Below, one piece after another: positions 49,147 through 60,800 of a stretch of DNA of 64,000 nt. Position 1 is the stretch's first letter. Every line of letters begins with the position of its first letter. Source of the stretch: Lumnitzera littorea (taxonomy: Eukaryota > Streptophyta > Magnoliopsida > Myrtales > Combretaceae). The notes beneath the pieces were generated by a model. That model saw only the letters and a program-made list of their open reading frames with translations. It did not search any database and was not told the origin of the DNA. The DNA lies in contig JAMXBB010000011.1 of the NCBI GenBank assembly GCA_024138015.1, forward strand, positions 78,568,953 to 78,632,952, in the 5' to 3' direction. A program made the translations under genes and the position numbers.

Positions 49147-49823
49147 TGATAGGGATCAAGGATCGATTACACGCTCCCAAGTCCCAAGGCCCTCTTAGGT
49201 GGTTCACCGAGCTGCCCGAGGTGAGTTAAGCACCGATGAGCAATGCTTGCCCCAATCTAATCTGTCGAGCTACTTTGCTCTCCATGCCATCCAAGATGTT
49301 GCCGAGGTGATCAACCGGTATGCCAAGTCAAACCCTCTACTAAATTGTAGTCTAAGTGCCAAAACTGAATGCAGCAATCTTTATTGTGCCGAAGCCGAGC
49401 AGAACTGTCAGGAGCTAACCATCTGAGGTTAACTCCAATGTAAGCCATCCCTGAAACAACCACTATCTAGTCCCTTTTGACATTGAACAGGCCTAAACCG
49501 AGGTCCACCCCTGCTCGGACCATAATATTGTCAGAATCATAGTAAAAATGCACATGCGCTATCCTTTATTGACATTCCTACCGTCCTTTCTGACAAAGGG
49601 CATCAACGTTCCTTCTTTTGCACGATTTCATATTTTCCTTATCAACTATTCTTTTTGTTTTTAGCAAATAAGGACTATTCTTTTATAATTTCTGTAACTT
49701 AGGATTTGCACTAACGGGATGATATAAATACCGTCATATTGTAAAAGTTAAGGACATCAGAATATGAAGAATACACTAAACTTTTTCACTCTTAAGCTAA
49801 GTGTCCCTCTTACTTTTGAGAGT
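49147..49823 (+). repeat. Truncated 5' LTR of element D
   Basis: Collinear with the start of 51913-52771 (shared GATTACACGCTC and TTTGCACGATTTCATATTTTC blocks) up to CCTCTTACTTTTGAG. The 3' LTR continues with CTACTCTTATC, but here RT sequence follows. Confidence 0.85.
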
Positions 49824-51861
49824 TGCTGGAAAGGTTTGTTGTGGTTTATTTTGACGACATTTTAGTATACAGCTCCGACTTGGAGACGTACCGAGAGGAT
49901 CTTTGACAAGTGCTTGCAAAACTCCGAGCTGAACAGCTTTATGCCAATTTGAAGAAATGCGATTTTTGCCAATTCGAGGTGATCTTCTTAGGATTTATTG
50001 TAAGTAGAGGTGGCATTCAAGTTGATGAGTAGAAGATAAGAGCGATTATCGAATGGCTTGAGCCGACCTGTAATGCTGATGTGAGGAGTTTCCATGGCCT
50101 GGCATCATTCTATCGTCGATTCGTAAAGAACTTCAGTACGATTGTGGCCCCACTCACCGAACTCTTGAAGAAGAATGTTGAATTCAGATGGGGTGAGAAA
50201 GAGAGGAGGAGTTTTGAGGAAGTGAAAGAGAGGATAACTATAACCCCCATCTTAGCTCTATCGAGATTTGACAAGATATTTGAAGTAGAGTGTGATGCAT
50301 TTGAACTAGGCATAGTTGTTGTGCTAATGCAAGAAGGCCGACCTATTGCTTACTTTAGCAAGAAACTTCAAGGAGCCGCACTCAACTATTTCGTCTATGA
50401 TAAGGAGTTATACTCCTTAATTCGAGCCCTAATGGTATGGCAGCACTACCTGCTGCCTAAGGAATTTATGATCTACATCAATCATGAATCCTTGAGATAT
50501 CTAAAGAGCTAACTGAAGTTATTTTGGAGACAGGCCAAGTAGGTTGAGTTCATGGAGGTTTTTTGTTATGTAAAAAAATACAAGAATGGAAAGAATAATG
50601 TAGTGGTTGACGTCTTATTGAGATGACATACCCTCCTGATCGAACTGCAGGTGAAGTTACTTGGTTTTTTAACCATCAAGAATTTATATGATGAGGACCC
50701 ACATTTTGGTCCTATCTACGCTTGTTGTGAGGAAGGACGGATGCTGGATGACTATCATAGGGAGGATGGATATTTATTCAGGAAGAGGAGGCTATGCATC
50801 CCAACCTGTTCCACGTAAAAACTGCTAATGCGTGAGGTGCATGGAAGGAGATTGACAAGACACTTTGGCTAGCGCCGAACTTGTGAGGTATTATCCTCTA
50901 AATTCTTTTGGTTAAGGATAAAGAGAGATGCCCGATCTATGCTGGAAAAATGTGTGACCTACTGAAAAGCAAAGAGTTAAGATGAACAAGGACACTACCA
51001 GACCTTGTCGATCTCGACTAAACCATGGTTCGAATTAAGTATGGACTTTATGTTAAGATTACCGAGGACATCTTGAGGGAAGGACTCCATCATGGTGGTT
51101 ATAGATTGATTTAGCAAGACGACACATTTCGTACCCTATTCCAAGACTAACAATGCTTTAGCTATCTCTTTTCTTTTCTTGTAGGAGGCGATTAAGTTTC
51201 ACGGCGTGCCCAAAACCATAGTTTTGGATCCAGACCCCAAGTTCATGAGCTACTTTTGGAGGACACTTTGGAGGCAATTGAGAACCAAGTTATTGTACAG
51301 CACGTCCTGCCATCTATAGACCAATGTTGTCAACTGAACTGTGGGAACTTTGTTACGGGTCGTTGTCGAATGAAACATGGCAAATTAGGATCTGTGTCTG
51401 CCAATCATCGAATTCCCCTACAATCGGACTGCCTACAGTGTCACAAGCATGTCTCCAATGGAAGTCACCTACGAGTTCTTCTTCGAGCTCCCATTGGACT
51501 AAGCACTACAACTAAGGATTGATGATGATGACCGGCTGGCCATTGAGAAAGTTGAAGATATCAAAACCATGTACCAAAAGGTTGCAGAGCAACCGGGTCG
51601 AGCTGCTATTAAGCTTGAGAAGTGAAGTCGAGGGCGGAAGAAGAGAGAATTTCAACCAGGCGATTTAGTTTGGATACACCTTAACAAGGAACGATTCCTA
51701 AACTTGAGGAAGAACAAGTTGTCTCTCGAAGTTGATGGACCTTTCAGAGTGCTTGAAAAGATTAACCCTAATGCCTATAGGATTGAATTACCTGAAAGAT
51801 ATGGAGTCTCAGACTCTTTTATCATTACCGACCTCCAACCTTACACTCCCGAAGACGAGTA
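49824..51861 (+). pseudogene. Partial pol of element D (RT end, RNase H, integrase)
   Basis: RT resumes with FVVVYFDDILVYS (YFDD intact, about 49845-49865). The longest open stretch (50081-50512) covers the RT thumb/connection and RNase H: RSFHGLASFYRRF, EFRWGEKE, EVECDAFELG and HESLRYLK. The integrase follows with a changed zinc region (about 50820-50980), MDFMLRLPR (about 51045), a DPDPKF block (about 51230) and disrupted sequence where the catalytic Glu should lie (about 51330). The end has VWIHLNKERF and a DLQPYT block before the polypurine tract. Multiple stops and frameshifts. Confidence 0.83.
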
Positions 51862-51912
51862 AACTGGACCTAAACTAGATTTGATCCTAAATCTCAAACA
51901 ACCTAGAGGGGA

Positions 51913-52771
51913 TGATAAGGATCAAGGACCGATTACACGCTCTTGAGTTCGAAGGCTTTCTTAGGTGGTCCGCCAAGTTGTCCGAGGTGAGTTAAGCACT
52001 GAGGAGTACTGCTTGCCTCAGTCCGATCTGCCAAGCTACTTTGCTCTTCATGCCATCCAAGATGTTACTGAGGTGATCAATTAGCATGCTAAGCCGAAGG
52101 CCAAGCAGAATTGTCAAGAGCCGACCATCTGAGGTCAACCCCAATGTGAGCTATCCCTAAAACAACCACTGTCCAGCCCTTTCAAACGTCGAATGGGCCT
52201 GAACCGAGGTTTACCCTTGCCTGGACCACAATACTATTAAATTACAGTAAAAATGCACATGCGCTATCCTTTACTGACATTCCTACAGTCCTTTCCGACA
52301 AAGGGCGTCAACATTCCTTCTTTTGCACGATTTCATATTTTCTTTATCAACTATTCTTTTTGTTTTTAACAAATAAGGACCATTGTTTTGTAATTTCTAT
52401 AACTTAGAATTTGCCTTAACGGGATTATATAAATACTGTCATAATATAAAAGTCAAGGACATCAGAATATGGAGAATATATTGAACTTTTTTACTCTTGA
52501 GCTAAGTGTCCCTCTTACTCTTGAGCTACTCTTATCTATCTCATTCGAGCGTAAACTAGTAACGAGTGACCTCTTGCCATTCTTGTACGTCATATCAAGT
52601 ATGACCTAAGCTCGTGTGAGGCATTAGTGCATCGTATCCTTTGTCGGTACACAGGAACCCTTTGCTCAATATTTGATTATCATTTACTTTTCAAGTCATC
52701 TTACGATTTGGACCTACCCCTTCGGTTACGCATGATATTGAGTTCGTGTGTTCATCCACGAGCTTGTATCA
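51913..52771 (+). repeat. 3' LTR of element D
   Basis: Begins TGATAAGGATCAAGGACC and ends CTTGTATCA, giving TG...CA ends. Strongly related to the LTRs of element C in reverse orientation. Confidence 0.87.
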
Positions 52772-53769
52772 CAATCTTTATTCATAACTTTGTAAATTTG
52801 TTTTATTAGCAATACGAAAAAAATATTGTTTTGAATATAGGTTATTATACTATTAATCATTAAATAAACCATATTCATTTTCATAATATTAATTATAAAA
52901 AGAAATCTCACAAAACCAAGTCATATAATAGGTACTTTTTTACTAATAACTTATGCGATAAAACATTTATAATATGAATAATATAATTATCATTTACAAT
53001 TTACTACTAATAAAGGTACCAATGTATGAGAATTTATTTAATTAAATATAATTTTGTAAAGAATGAATTTAATATTATTAGTTATAATAAGAAAAAAGTT
53101 AGAAAGAAAACAATCAAAATAGAATGTTATTAAAGTAGTAGATGCATCTTTAAAGAGTGAAATGACACTTATGAGATTTAAATCGAAGACTTCATGGTTA
53201 GTAAAATAAATATCTAACCACTTAATCATGCCTAATATTATGTCAGAACTTGCTCTTTATAATATATAATAATATATATCTTTTTATTTTAGAAAATTCA
53301 TCCTTGTTTATTAGTTATTAGTATTTTCTTAGCCAACTTAGAAATTTGTTCTATTTCATCACTAAGAAATTAGTCTTACTAATAAAAATAAATATGATAT
53401 GTCTAGGAGGATAATCATTAGGCAATCATAGAAAATAGAAAAACTAAATTTATGAGTGCTTTTGTTTATGCAATTTTTAGGGTTTTTAATAGGGAGTTCG
53501 TGATATGAACACTCTTATAGATATAACTGAATGAAAAGATAGTCGAGCTAAGAACTTCACTCTATATGATATTACACATAAATAAAAATTAGGATTAATC
53601 CTCATAGTCCATATGATTGATAAGAGCTAATTGGGAGAAAAGTTTCAACTGTACTTTTTATAATACATAATGTCTATTACATAAAAAATATATAAGAAAA
53701 CATCTCCTTTATGGACAAAAGGGCATAAAAAATATTAACATGACTAAAATAAAGGACCTAAAAGTAAGA

Positions 53770-53960
53770 ACATAAATAAGCTAATAGAAATTAACTCTAT
53801 TAGCTAATAAAACTAAATTCCTAATCAATAAAACTAATTCCTACTGGTCAATATAGCTAGTTTTTTTATTAGCTAATACAAGATTAATAACCAACAAACT
53901 AATAATAGCTAATTAGCTAAAATAATATTTAACTAATTTGGTGACAACCAAATAACATAA
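53770..53960. repeat. TAGCTAAT-word-rich segment, possible MITE remnant
   Basis: Words such as TTAGCTAATA, TAGCTAATTAGCTAA and AATAAAACTAA recur many times within 190 bp in both orientations, ending near TTTGGTGACAACCAAAT, a short palindrome. Such AGCTAAT-rich sequence resembles ends of small hAT-type elements. I cannot pair terminal inverted repeats with confidence. Confidence 0.3.
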
Positions 53961-54529
53961 AATAAACAAAATAACAAGAAGTTCATCTTCATTAGATAAT
54001 AAATAACTGGTGTCCAATCCATGGTTATCATGCGAGTTGATAGATGATCTTCATAATAGTTGACAAATCCTCTCGTTCTTCACATAATGATAGTGAAAGT
54101 TCATAAAAAAGTAATCTCTTCTCATAATCTAATCTTCATGCTAGAAAGATAAAATTGATTTCTTGAGCTAGATTTCGTCCAATTTTGATTTGCATCATCT
54201 TATCAATCAAATAGATCATGGTGAGCAATCCTATTTTCTATTTGTGCATAATATTAAAAAGAGTTAGGCTCTTAATTTGATTATTCTTTAATGGATTGTT
54301 TACTTGGGGAGAGTGACAATTTTGTTCCCCCCTTTATTCCTAACATAGCTTTTATTACCATGTTCAGTTGGTTTTTGGCCTACATCATAGCAATTCCTAA
54401 TGAATTTTAATTCTTTTAATTTTTGCATAAGCATTCCTACATCCAACCCATGAATTGCAATTGCTAAGCCATTTGTCTCTTTTTATTTGTAAAATACCCC
54501 CATTAAAACAAAGATCCCTACCCTCCTCT

Positions 54530-54715
54530 ATCATCTTGTTTGTCATCAAATTCTTCCTCTCTCTGTCTCCTCTATCATCTTCTTCATCAAATCTTCCCTC
54601 TCCCTCCATCCCTTCTATCATCAATCTTGCTCTCCCATTCTCTCAATTAGTCTCTCTCTTGTATAATATCTCTCTCTTTCCCTTTATCTCCATTTAAGTC
54701 TCCCTCTTTGACCAT
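54530..54715 (+). repeat. Pyrimidine-rich (CT) tract
   Basis: About 185 bases dominated by CTCT, TCTC and CCCTC words with few purines. Low-complexity sequence; an open frame through it (Ser/Leu/Pro-rich) is compositional. Confidence 0.85.
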
Positions 54716-55386
54716 CTCTAATTAATTAACTTAATTAAGGCAGACAAAAGTTTGTAAGTCACTATGGTCAGAAGTATGAGAATGTAGAGAAGAGAAAGTT
54801 CAAGAGAGTCACTCAAGAGGAGTGTGAGAATGTAGAGAAGCGATAGAAAGTTCATGATTGGTCGAAGAAGAAAGCTCTTGTGTTCCATGTGATTAAGTTG
54901 AAGTTGGCGAAGAAAGTTCCTGTATTCCATGTCATTGTTTAGGGAATTAATTATTCATTAAATTTCGATTTCTAATTTGAAATTAAGGTTTGGTTGGGGA
55001 TTTAATTTAAGGCTTAGGGTTCTTGATTAATCTGATGTAAAGGGGGGAATAAATTGGGTTATAGTTTCAACGAAGTAAACGGTAAGTGAGTCATCTTTAT
55101 AAAAGTATCATTCATACTCCAAATTTCCTATTAAAAATCCTAAAATTCATATAACATAAAAACACTTAAAAATTTAGTTTTCTATTTTGCCTAGTGTAGT
55201 ATTCATCCCCTTAAGCATATCAAATTATTGAAAAATAACTAATTGAGCTACAAATATAAAAATTAATAGTGGTGGATTTCCAGGTAGGATGCTAAAGCAA
55301 TGCAAGAAGAGTTTCAAATGAAAAAAAATTAATGGAAAATGATTATTTAACAATGCTAAAAATTGTAACACTCTAAACTAAAATTA

Positions 55387-55955
55387 GTGAATAACCAAGT
55401 TAACATATATTAATGAACTCATTTTGATCGCTTAACCCAAAAGTTATAATCTTGTATTGACAATGTAGTTACTACTACAATAGTATAAATTAATACCAAT
55501 TCCTCCTACAATTTATGTAGAGCTTTATTTAATCACAAGGTCCCACAATTTCTTCCAATTAAATATGTGACATTCTTGTCACCAGACAATACAATTGTGC
55601 TCAGTTCTTTCTCTTTTTTAGTGCATTATTCAAGTCATTCACTATTTATAAGTTATCTTGAAAGTATGTCAATAGTCATCACCCTAATGACATTTATCAC
55701 CATCCTTGGATCTTTTTTCTAAATCTGAGTTAAACCCAAAATTATTTATTTATTAGAAAGTAGTCGATTTTAATATCATTTATAATGTCTTGGGTAAAAA
55801 ATAATGAATAATTAAACCAATAAGTACTAATGGGCTCATTTTAACTATTTGATCCGAAAGTTATAATCTTGTGTTGATAAAGTATTTACCATAATAACCT
55901 TATAAATTAATAGCAATTCCTCTCACAATCTATATAAGACTTCACTTAGTGATGT
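55387..55955. repeat. Direct-repeat pair, offset 417 bp
   Basis: The block around AAGTTATAATCTTGTATTGA at 55441 recurs at 55858. The collinear copies (55387-55538, 55804-55955) share CTCATTTT, ATAAATTAATA, CAATTCCTC and ACAAT-TAT blocks. The arrangement (about 150-bp repeats with about 265 bp between) could be a TRIM-like element or a repeated insertion of one fragment. No primer site or target duplication identified. Confidence 0.6.
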
Positions 55956-57487
55956 GATACATAAAAATAATTCACATGCAGGGCTCATTCACTGATAAAT
56001 GTTTTTAAGATTACCATTCTAAGAAACTTAGGCTCTCTTTCCCCCTATTAAAGTTCTTTATATCTCTTCTTTTATTTGCAAGTTTATCGCATATACGATC
56101 TTCGTTTGATAAGCTTGTGTTGGATTTTTTCTTATATTTGAATATAAAATAAATAAATAAACAAATAAACTAATAGATTTCATCGGTAGAGGTTCTAAAG
56201 AGGTAAACTGTATTTTGCTCTCAAAATATGAAAAGTAAGAGGACATCATATTCTACTAACCTTAATTTCCTTCATCTCTAATTAATCTATATTATCAATG
56301 CTGTGACCAGTTTTTAACTGATACTGTATATATGAAGTATTATTTTGTTTCTATAATACCATTACTACGGCTATAAATTCCTATGTTTCTATTCACCTTC
56401 CATAATCATATTTCCATTAACTTTCATATCCACATCTAAGCTTCTTCCAAACACCACATAATCCTTATTATCTTTAAACTATATTTGAAAGACGGATCAT
56501 CATAGATTTTCTGATTTCAACTTTCCATATTTTATGTGAATAAGCATTATATATTCATTTTTTTTTTTTTTAACATCTGCATCGCAAGCGATCTTCTATT
56601 ATCTTTTCTTAAAAAAAAAATTGTCTAAACGGTAGTAAATAGAATATCACAAGTGGAGACAAACATGGCCGTAGTACGCAAAAAGGAATGCTCCATAGCC
56701 TAATTAAGTATAATGACGGCAGGCCTTCTTTGTATGTTTTCTCTAATCTACCCAAAGGTACACTAACAAAATCCTTTTCAACAATATTATTTAATGATGA
56801 TTTATATGTCCTCCATCTTTTAAATCTTTCTCAAGCTTAACTAAACTAGTTTGTTTTTTTTTTTTTTTTTTCAATTGTATTACAATAAAATCTAATTCAT
56901 CTTTATAAAATATCAATGTTTATACTAATAAATTATAAAGATCTTAATAACTTAACTATTAAAATACATATTATCTTATTAAAGTTCATGAATTAGCTTT
57001 TAAGGTTAGACATTCACTAAAAGATTATATAATAAAAGAATTTTAATATTTTGTAAAAATATATATTTAATATTAAAAAATATGAAAAATATTAATTACA
57101 TTAATTGCTAACAAATGCAATGGGTACGATCCTTTCCCCAAGACCTTAAATTAAGTAATAAGACAGACTCGCTATTAGTCACCCACGCTATGAAAAGGGT
57201 TGACGAATAATATGATACGTCCAATTGAAAAAGATAATGAAATGATAATAGTAATAATAATAATAATAAAAATAAAGACAACAACATATCGAGTCCCATC
57301 TCATGATTTATTATCATCAGTTAAATCTCTCCCTGTTATCTCCCTGAGCTTTCCTGTCATGTCGGATTGATGTACCCGTTGCAACTGTTCAAACCTTCTG
57401 TTCCGCAACTTTCTGTCCCATCATCTTATTACCAAAAGAGAATGCGGGCCTCAGTCCTCTGCTCCCAATCAACGAACCACCAGCACA

Positions 57488-57507
57488 CACTCTCTCTCTC
57501 TCTCTGT
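57488..57507 (+). repeat. (CT)n microsatellite
   Basis: Preceded by a short ACACAC run; about eight CT units in a wider pyrimidine-rich stretch downstream of the WRKY stop codon. Confidence 0.9.
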
Positions 57508-57802
57508 CTTTCTTTCATCCCCTCTTCACGCGTTTATCCCATTCTCCCACCTGACTGTAAAATTTTTGTTCCGATCCTCAGAAAAGGTAAAATTCTAAAC
57601 CAAACACACGTTTCATTCCAAAACTTAAAAAAAAAAGAAAAAAAAAAATCACGGCAGACTTATACAAGACATAGTTTCTTTTGTTGCCTGAAAGCTGAAA
57701 CTCGGTACATGGAATTGGGATATGCTGTAAAATCAACTGTCGTATGCTCCAAACCACATATGTTCTAGCTACATGATTTTAGGATCTTGGGGAGTGTATT
57801 AA

Positions 57803-60800
57803 TCACACCCTTTTTTGGTCTTCAGATGACAACCATTCCAATATATTGTTGAAGGGATCGGGATCTGAACCCTTTGATTCTACATTATTATGTTGATCCG
57901 CAGGGTCAAGCAATATATCACTCAAAGAATCAGCATCAAGTTCACCCAACTCCGCAAAGAAATCCTCGGATGACTGGTCGTTTGAACACTGATCAGCAAG
58001 ATTAAAATGAGGGTCTTGATCGTCTATTTGGCCATTATTACTAAGACTACTAACCTTCCTTTCACTATCATGATCAGTCTCTTCCTTAACAGTGGAAGAA
58101 GATGGTGTGTTATTATTCGGGGGAGAATGAGAAGGTTGGGTTTTGGAAGTATGTTTGGATGGGTGAGACCTAGTGGAACCAGCAAGAGCATTACGTTGAG
58201 TGGGCCAAGGATGGTTGTGCTCAGAAGTGTAGGTGATAACGAGCATGTTAGGGTCTGTACGGCTTCTCTCCACTTGTTTCCTTGCTGAGCAGCCCTTTGA
58301 GCTGCTGCATCTGTAGTAGCCCCTGCAAGCACAATTATCAATTACACCATTAGTGGGTTCATAAATTTTTCACATCTTATTTTATCGCTATTCTTCTTGC
58401 TTCTTAAGACCAATTTACTCATTTGCATACGTGTGAACGAAAATTCTAGAGCGAACTTATTGCCACTTGTTGCTTAGAAAGGATAATTGTGGAAGAAAAA
58501 TAAAATTCGAAAAAATATTTAAAAGGATGATTGTTTTGTTAACTTTCTAATAGCATTACTGGAAATTACAATTATTATTGGAATTTGGAAAAAGTTACTA
58601 AATAATCATACAATTACCACTTTTACAAGGGTACTATTGGGAAGTTAATACTATACTAATAAAAAGTCAACCGCAACTTAATATTAAGTCGCCTTCGAGT
58701 GCCTTACGCAATTACTTTCCCTTATATTACCTCAAACTTTAAGTTGAAAAAGTAATATTAAATTAAAATTACACTTTATTGAAATATATTAAAGTAAGAA
58801 AAGGATTTTGCATTGCTCAGAAAATATCGATACTAGAAACTTTTTCCGTTAATGTAATATTAAACCAAACTTTTACCAAAATAATATTTGTAATTACTTA
58901 TAAGCCGATCCTTACTTACAAGTCGATCCTATCTGATTCAAGGGTTAGTTAATAATATTTCATCGATCAACAAGATTCAAATTGAGTAGTAAGTGATCTT
59001 TAAAAAAATTTGTCCTATAATATAAATATCAACTCAACGTTATATTAGATGGAAAATTTTCTATTGTTGATGTTATTTAAATACTATGCGTTATTGCATG
59101 TGGAGGTTTTTCATATATAACTACACGCCATTTTTATTTATTTATTTATTTTATTCACTTGCTTAAATCAATTTACATCCATCATACTCAGGTCGGGAAT
59201 TCGCATATAGAATTCTACTACCAAACACACAGAAAAAAGGAATCCAAAAGTATTTCTTTGCAGGATCAAATAAATTCTCTTTGTCAATGGATATTTTAAT
59301 TTGGAAATTCAATATTCAACATTGTGCCTAAGAAACTCTCGTAATTTTGGGGTATATAAGTACCTTGGTTTATTTGACGGTGTCTAATTACGAGTGGTAA
59401 TTTTGCATGTAGGGAATTTACAAACCGAAGGATGAAAGTTTTGGCATAAAAAATGAAACACTTAAGTAGTCCAAATAGAAGATGAGTATTATTAGAGTAT
59501 TATAAATGAGGGATACTCATTATTTAAGTGGTGCAAATAGAGGATGAGAATTACATATGGGAGAATAAATATTTTGTGTATTTAAGGGACAACAAGGATC
59601 ACAAAATCTAATATGGTTATTCTAAAGCTGTAATATCATCACATGTTTACACCACTTTATATAATGCTTATTGTCCATTTGAACTACTAAAAGTTTTTAT
59701 CTCTCTTTAAAATTGACTCAAAATATTTATCTCCTGCTATATAATTTTTTTTCCATATAATATATATGTTTTGTGTCTGTATGGAGAGTAGGATTGGTTG
59801 TTCATCTTCAAACCTTAAAATAATATGATCATTATCAATTAAACAACTGCATGCAAAAGTTATGATATTGTTATTACAAAAGCACATATAATTATTTGTC
59901 TACTTCTATTCCACAAACAATATGATTCACACTAGATGATGAGAAGAGGAACCAAACTGTTCTATCTTTGTTAACTTTTCTTATCCATTAGGCTAGAAAC
60001 TATCAGCATGTTTGGTAAGAATGAAATTGAAAACTTATTATTCACTTGTAAAACTATCATTGCCATTGATTTCAGAATTGTTTTTTTCGTGGAATTTCTT
60101 TTACTTCCGGAAAAAGAAATAAAAAAAAGTACAATTGTAAATCCTTCTCAGAATCAATGATATAGTTATTATTATTATTATTATTTTTCATTTTATCGAA
60201 TATATCCATCCTCCATCTTTGAGACCCTCGTCCAACCATTAAGCAATAAACTAGGATAAGATTATATTACTAGTATTTTTAGATTTTTTTATTAATGTAT
60301 CACTGCGACCTAATGATACTTCTCTATTCAGTTCCTACTAGAACTCATTTTGCCATACTATACGTGATACAAACAATCCTCATATTAATATAATTATTAG
60401 TTACATTAAAACATACACTACCCACCTTCCTCAACCAACCCTCCCACCATCACCATCACCACACACACACACACAAATATGATGCCGATACAAGGAAAGA
60501 AGAAGGAGAAGAAGAAGAAGAAGAAAACAGCAAGAAGCGCATAGGAAAATTACTCCAAAATTCATCAATCAACAAAAAATGCATTATTCAATTTGTATCT
60601 TGCAACCTAAGTTGCAGTATTTGCAGAAAATTGGGAGTAAAAATAATGGCAACAAAGTATTTGTGCCGCATAGTATTCTCAAATAGATGGAGTTTAACTA
60701 ATAATTTTTCCTGATTGGTTCTGCTTAGTGCTAACCATGCATAGGTTAGATCCATGATTTATTTTGAATTAAATAGGACAGCGAATATATAGGTGATATA

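Larger units (their letters stand above)
49147..52771 (+). mobile_element. Ty3/gypsy element D with a large 5' internal deletion
   Basis: Plus strand. The left LTR (from TGATAGGGATCAAGG at 49147) is cut near 49823 and runs straight into RT at about 49824. Primer site, gag, protease and the start of RT are missing. The rest of pol, the polypurine tract AGAGGGGA (51905-51912) and a complete 3' LTR (51913-52771) remain. Flanks CAATT (49142-49146) and CAATC (52772-52776) are a probable target duplication with one change. Confidence 0.85.
52777..57802. other. AT-rich intergenic DNA between element D and the WRKY gene
   Basis: No gene supported. It contains a possible MITE remnant (about 53770-53960), a pyrimidine-rich tract (54530-54715), a direct-repeat pair (55387-55538 and 55804-55955), homopolymer runs and an (ATA)n run near 57246-57270. 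The plus-strand open frame at 57367-57768 crosses a (CT)n stretch and has no recognisable domain; this stretch may include the 3' untranslated region of the WRKY gene on the other strand. Confidence 0.6.

Noticed and set aside
57367..57768. Plus-strand open frame of 133 codons downstream of the WRKY gene
   Set aside because: It crosses a (CT)n tract and an A-rich run, shows no domain, and converges on the WRKY stop codon with no room for further exons. It is more likely 3' untranslated or intergenic sequence.
58007..58341. Open frames opposite and in another frame over WRKY exon 3
   Set aside because: Shadows of the WRKY reading frame, which alone matches the family.
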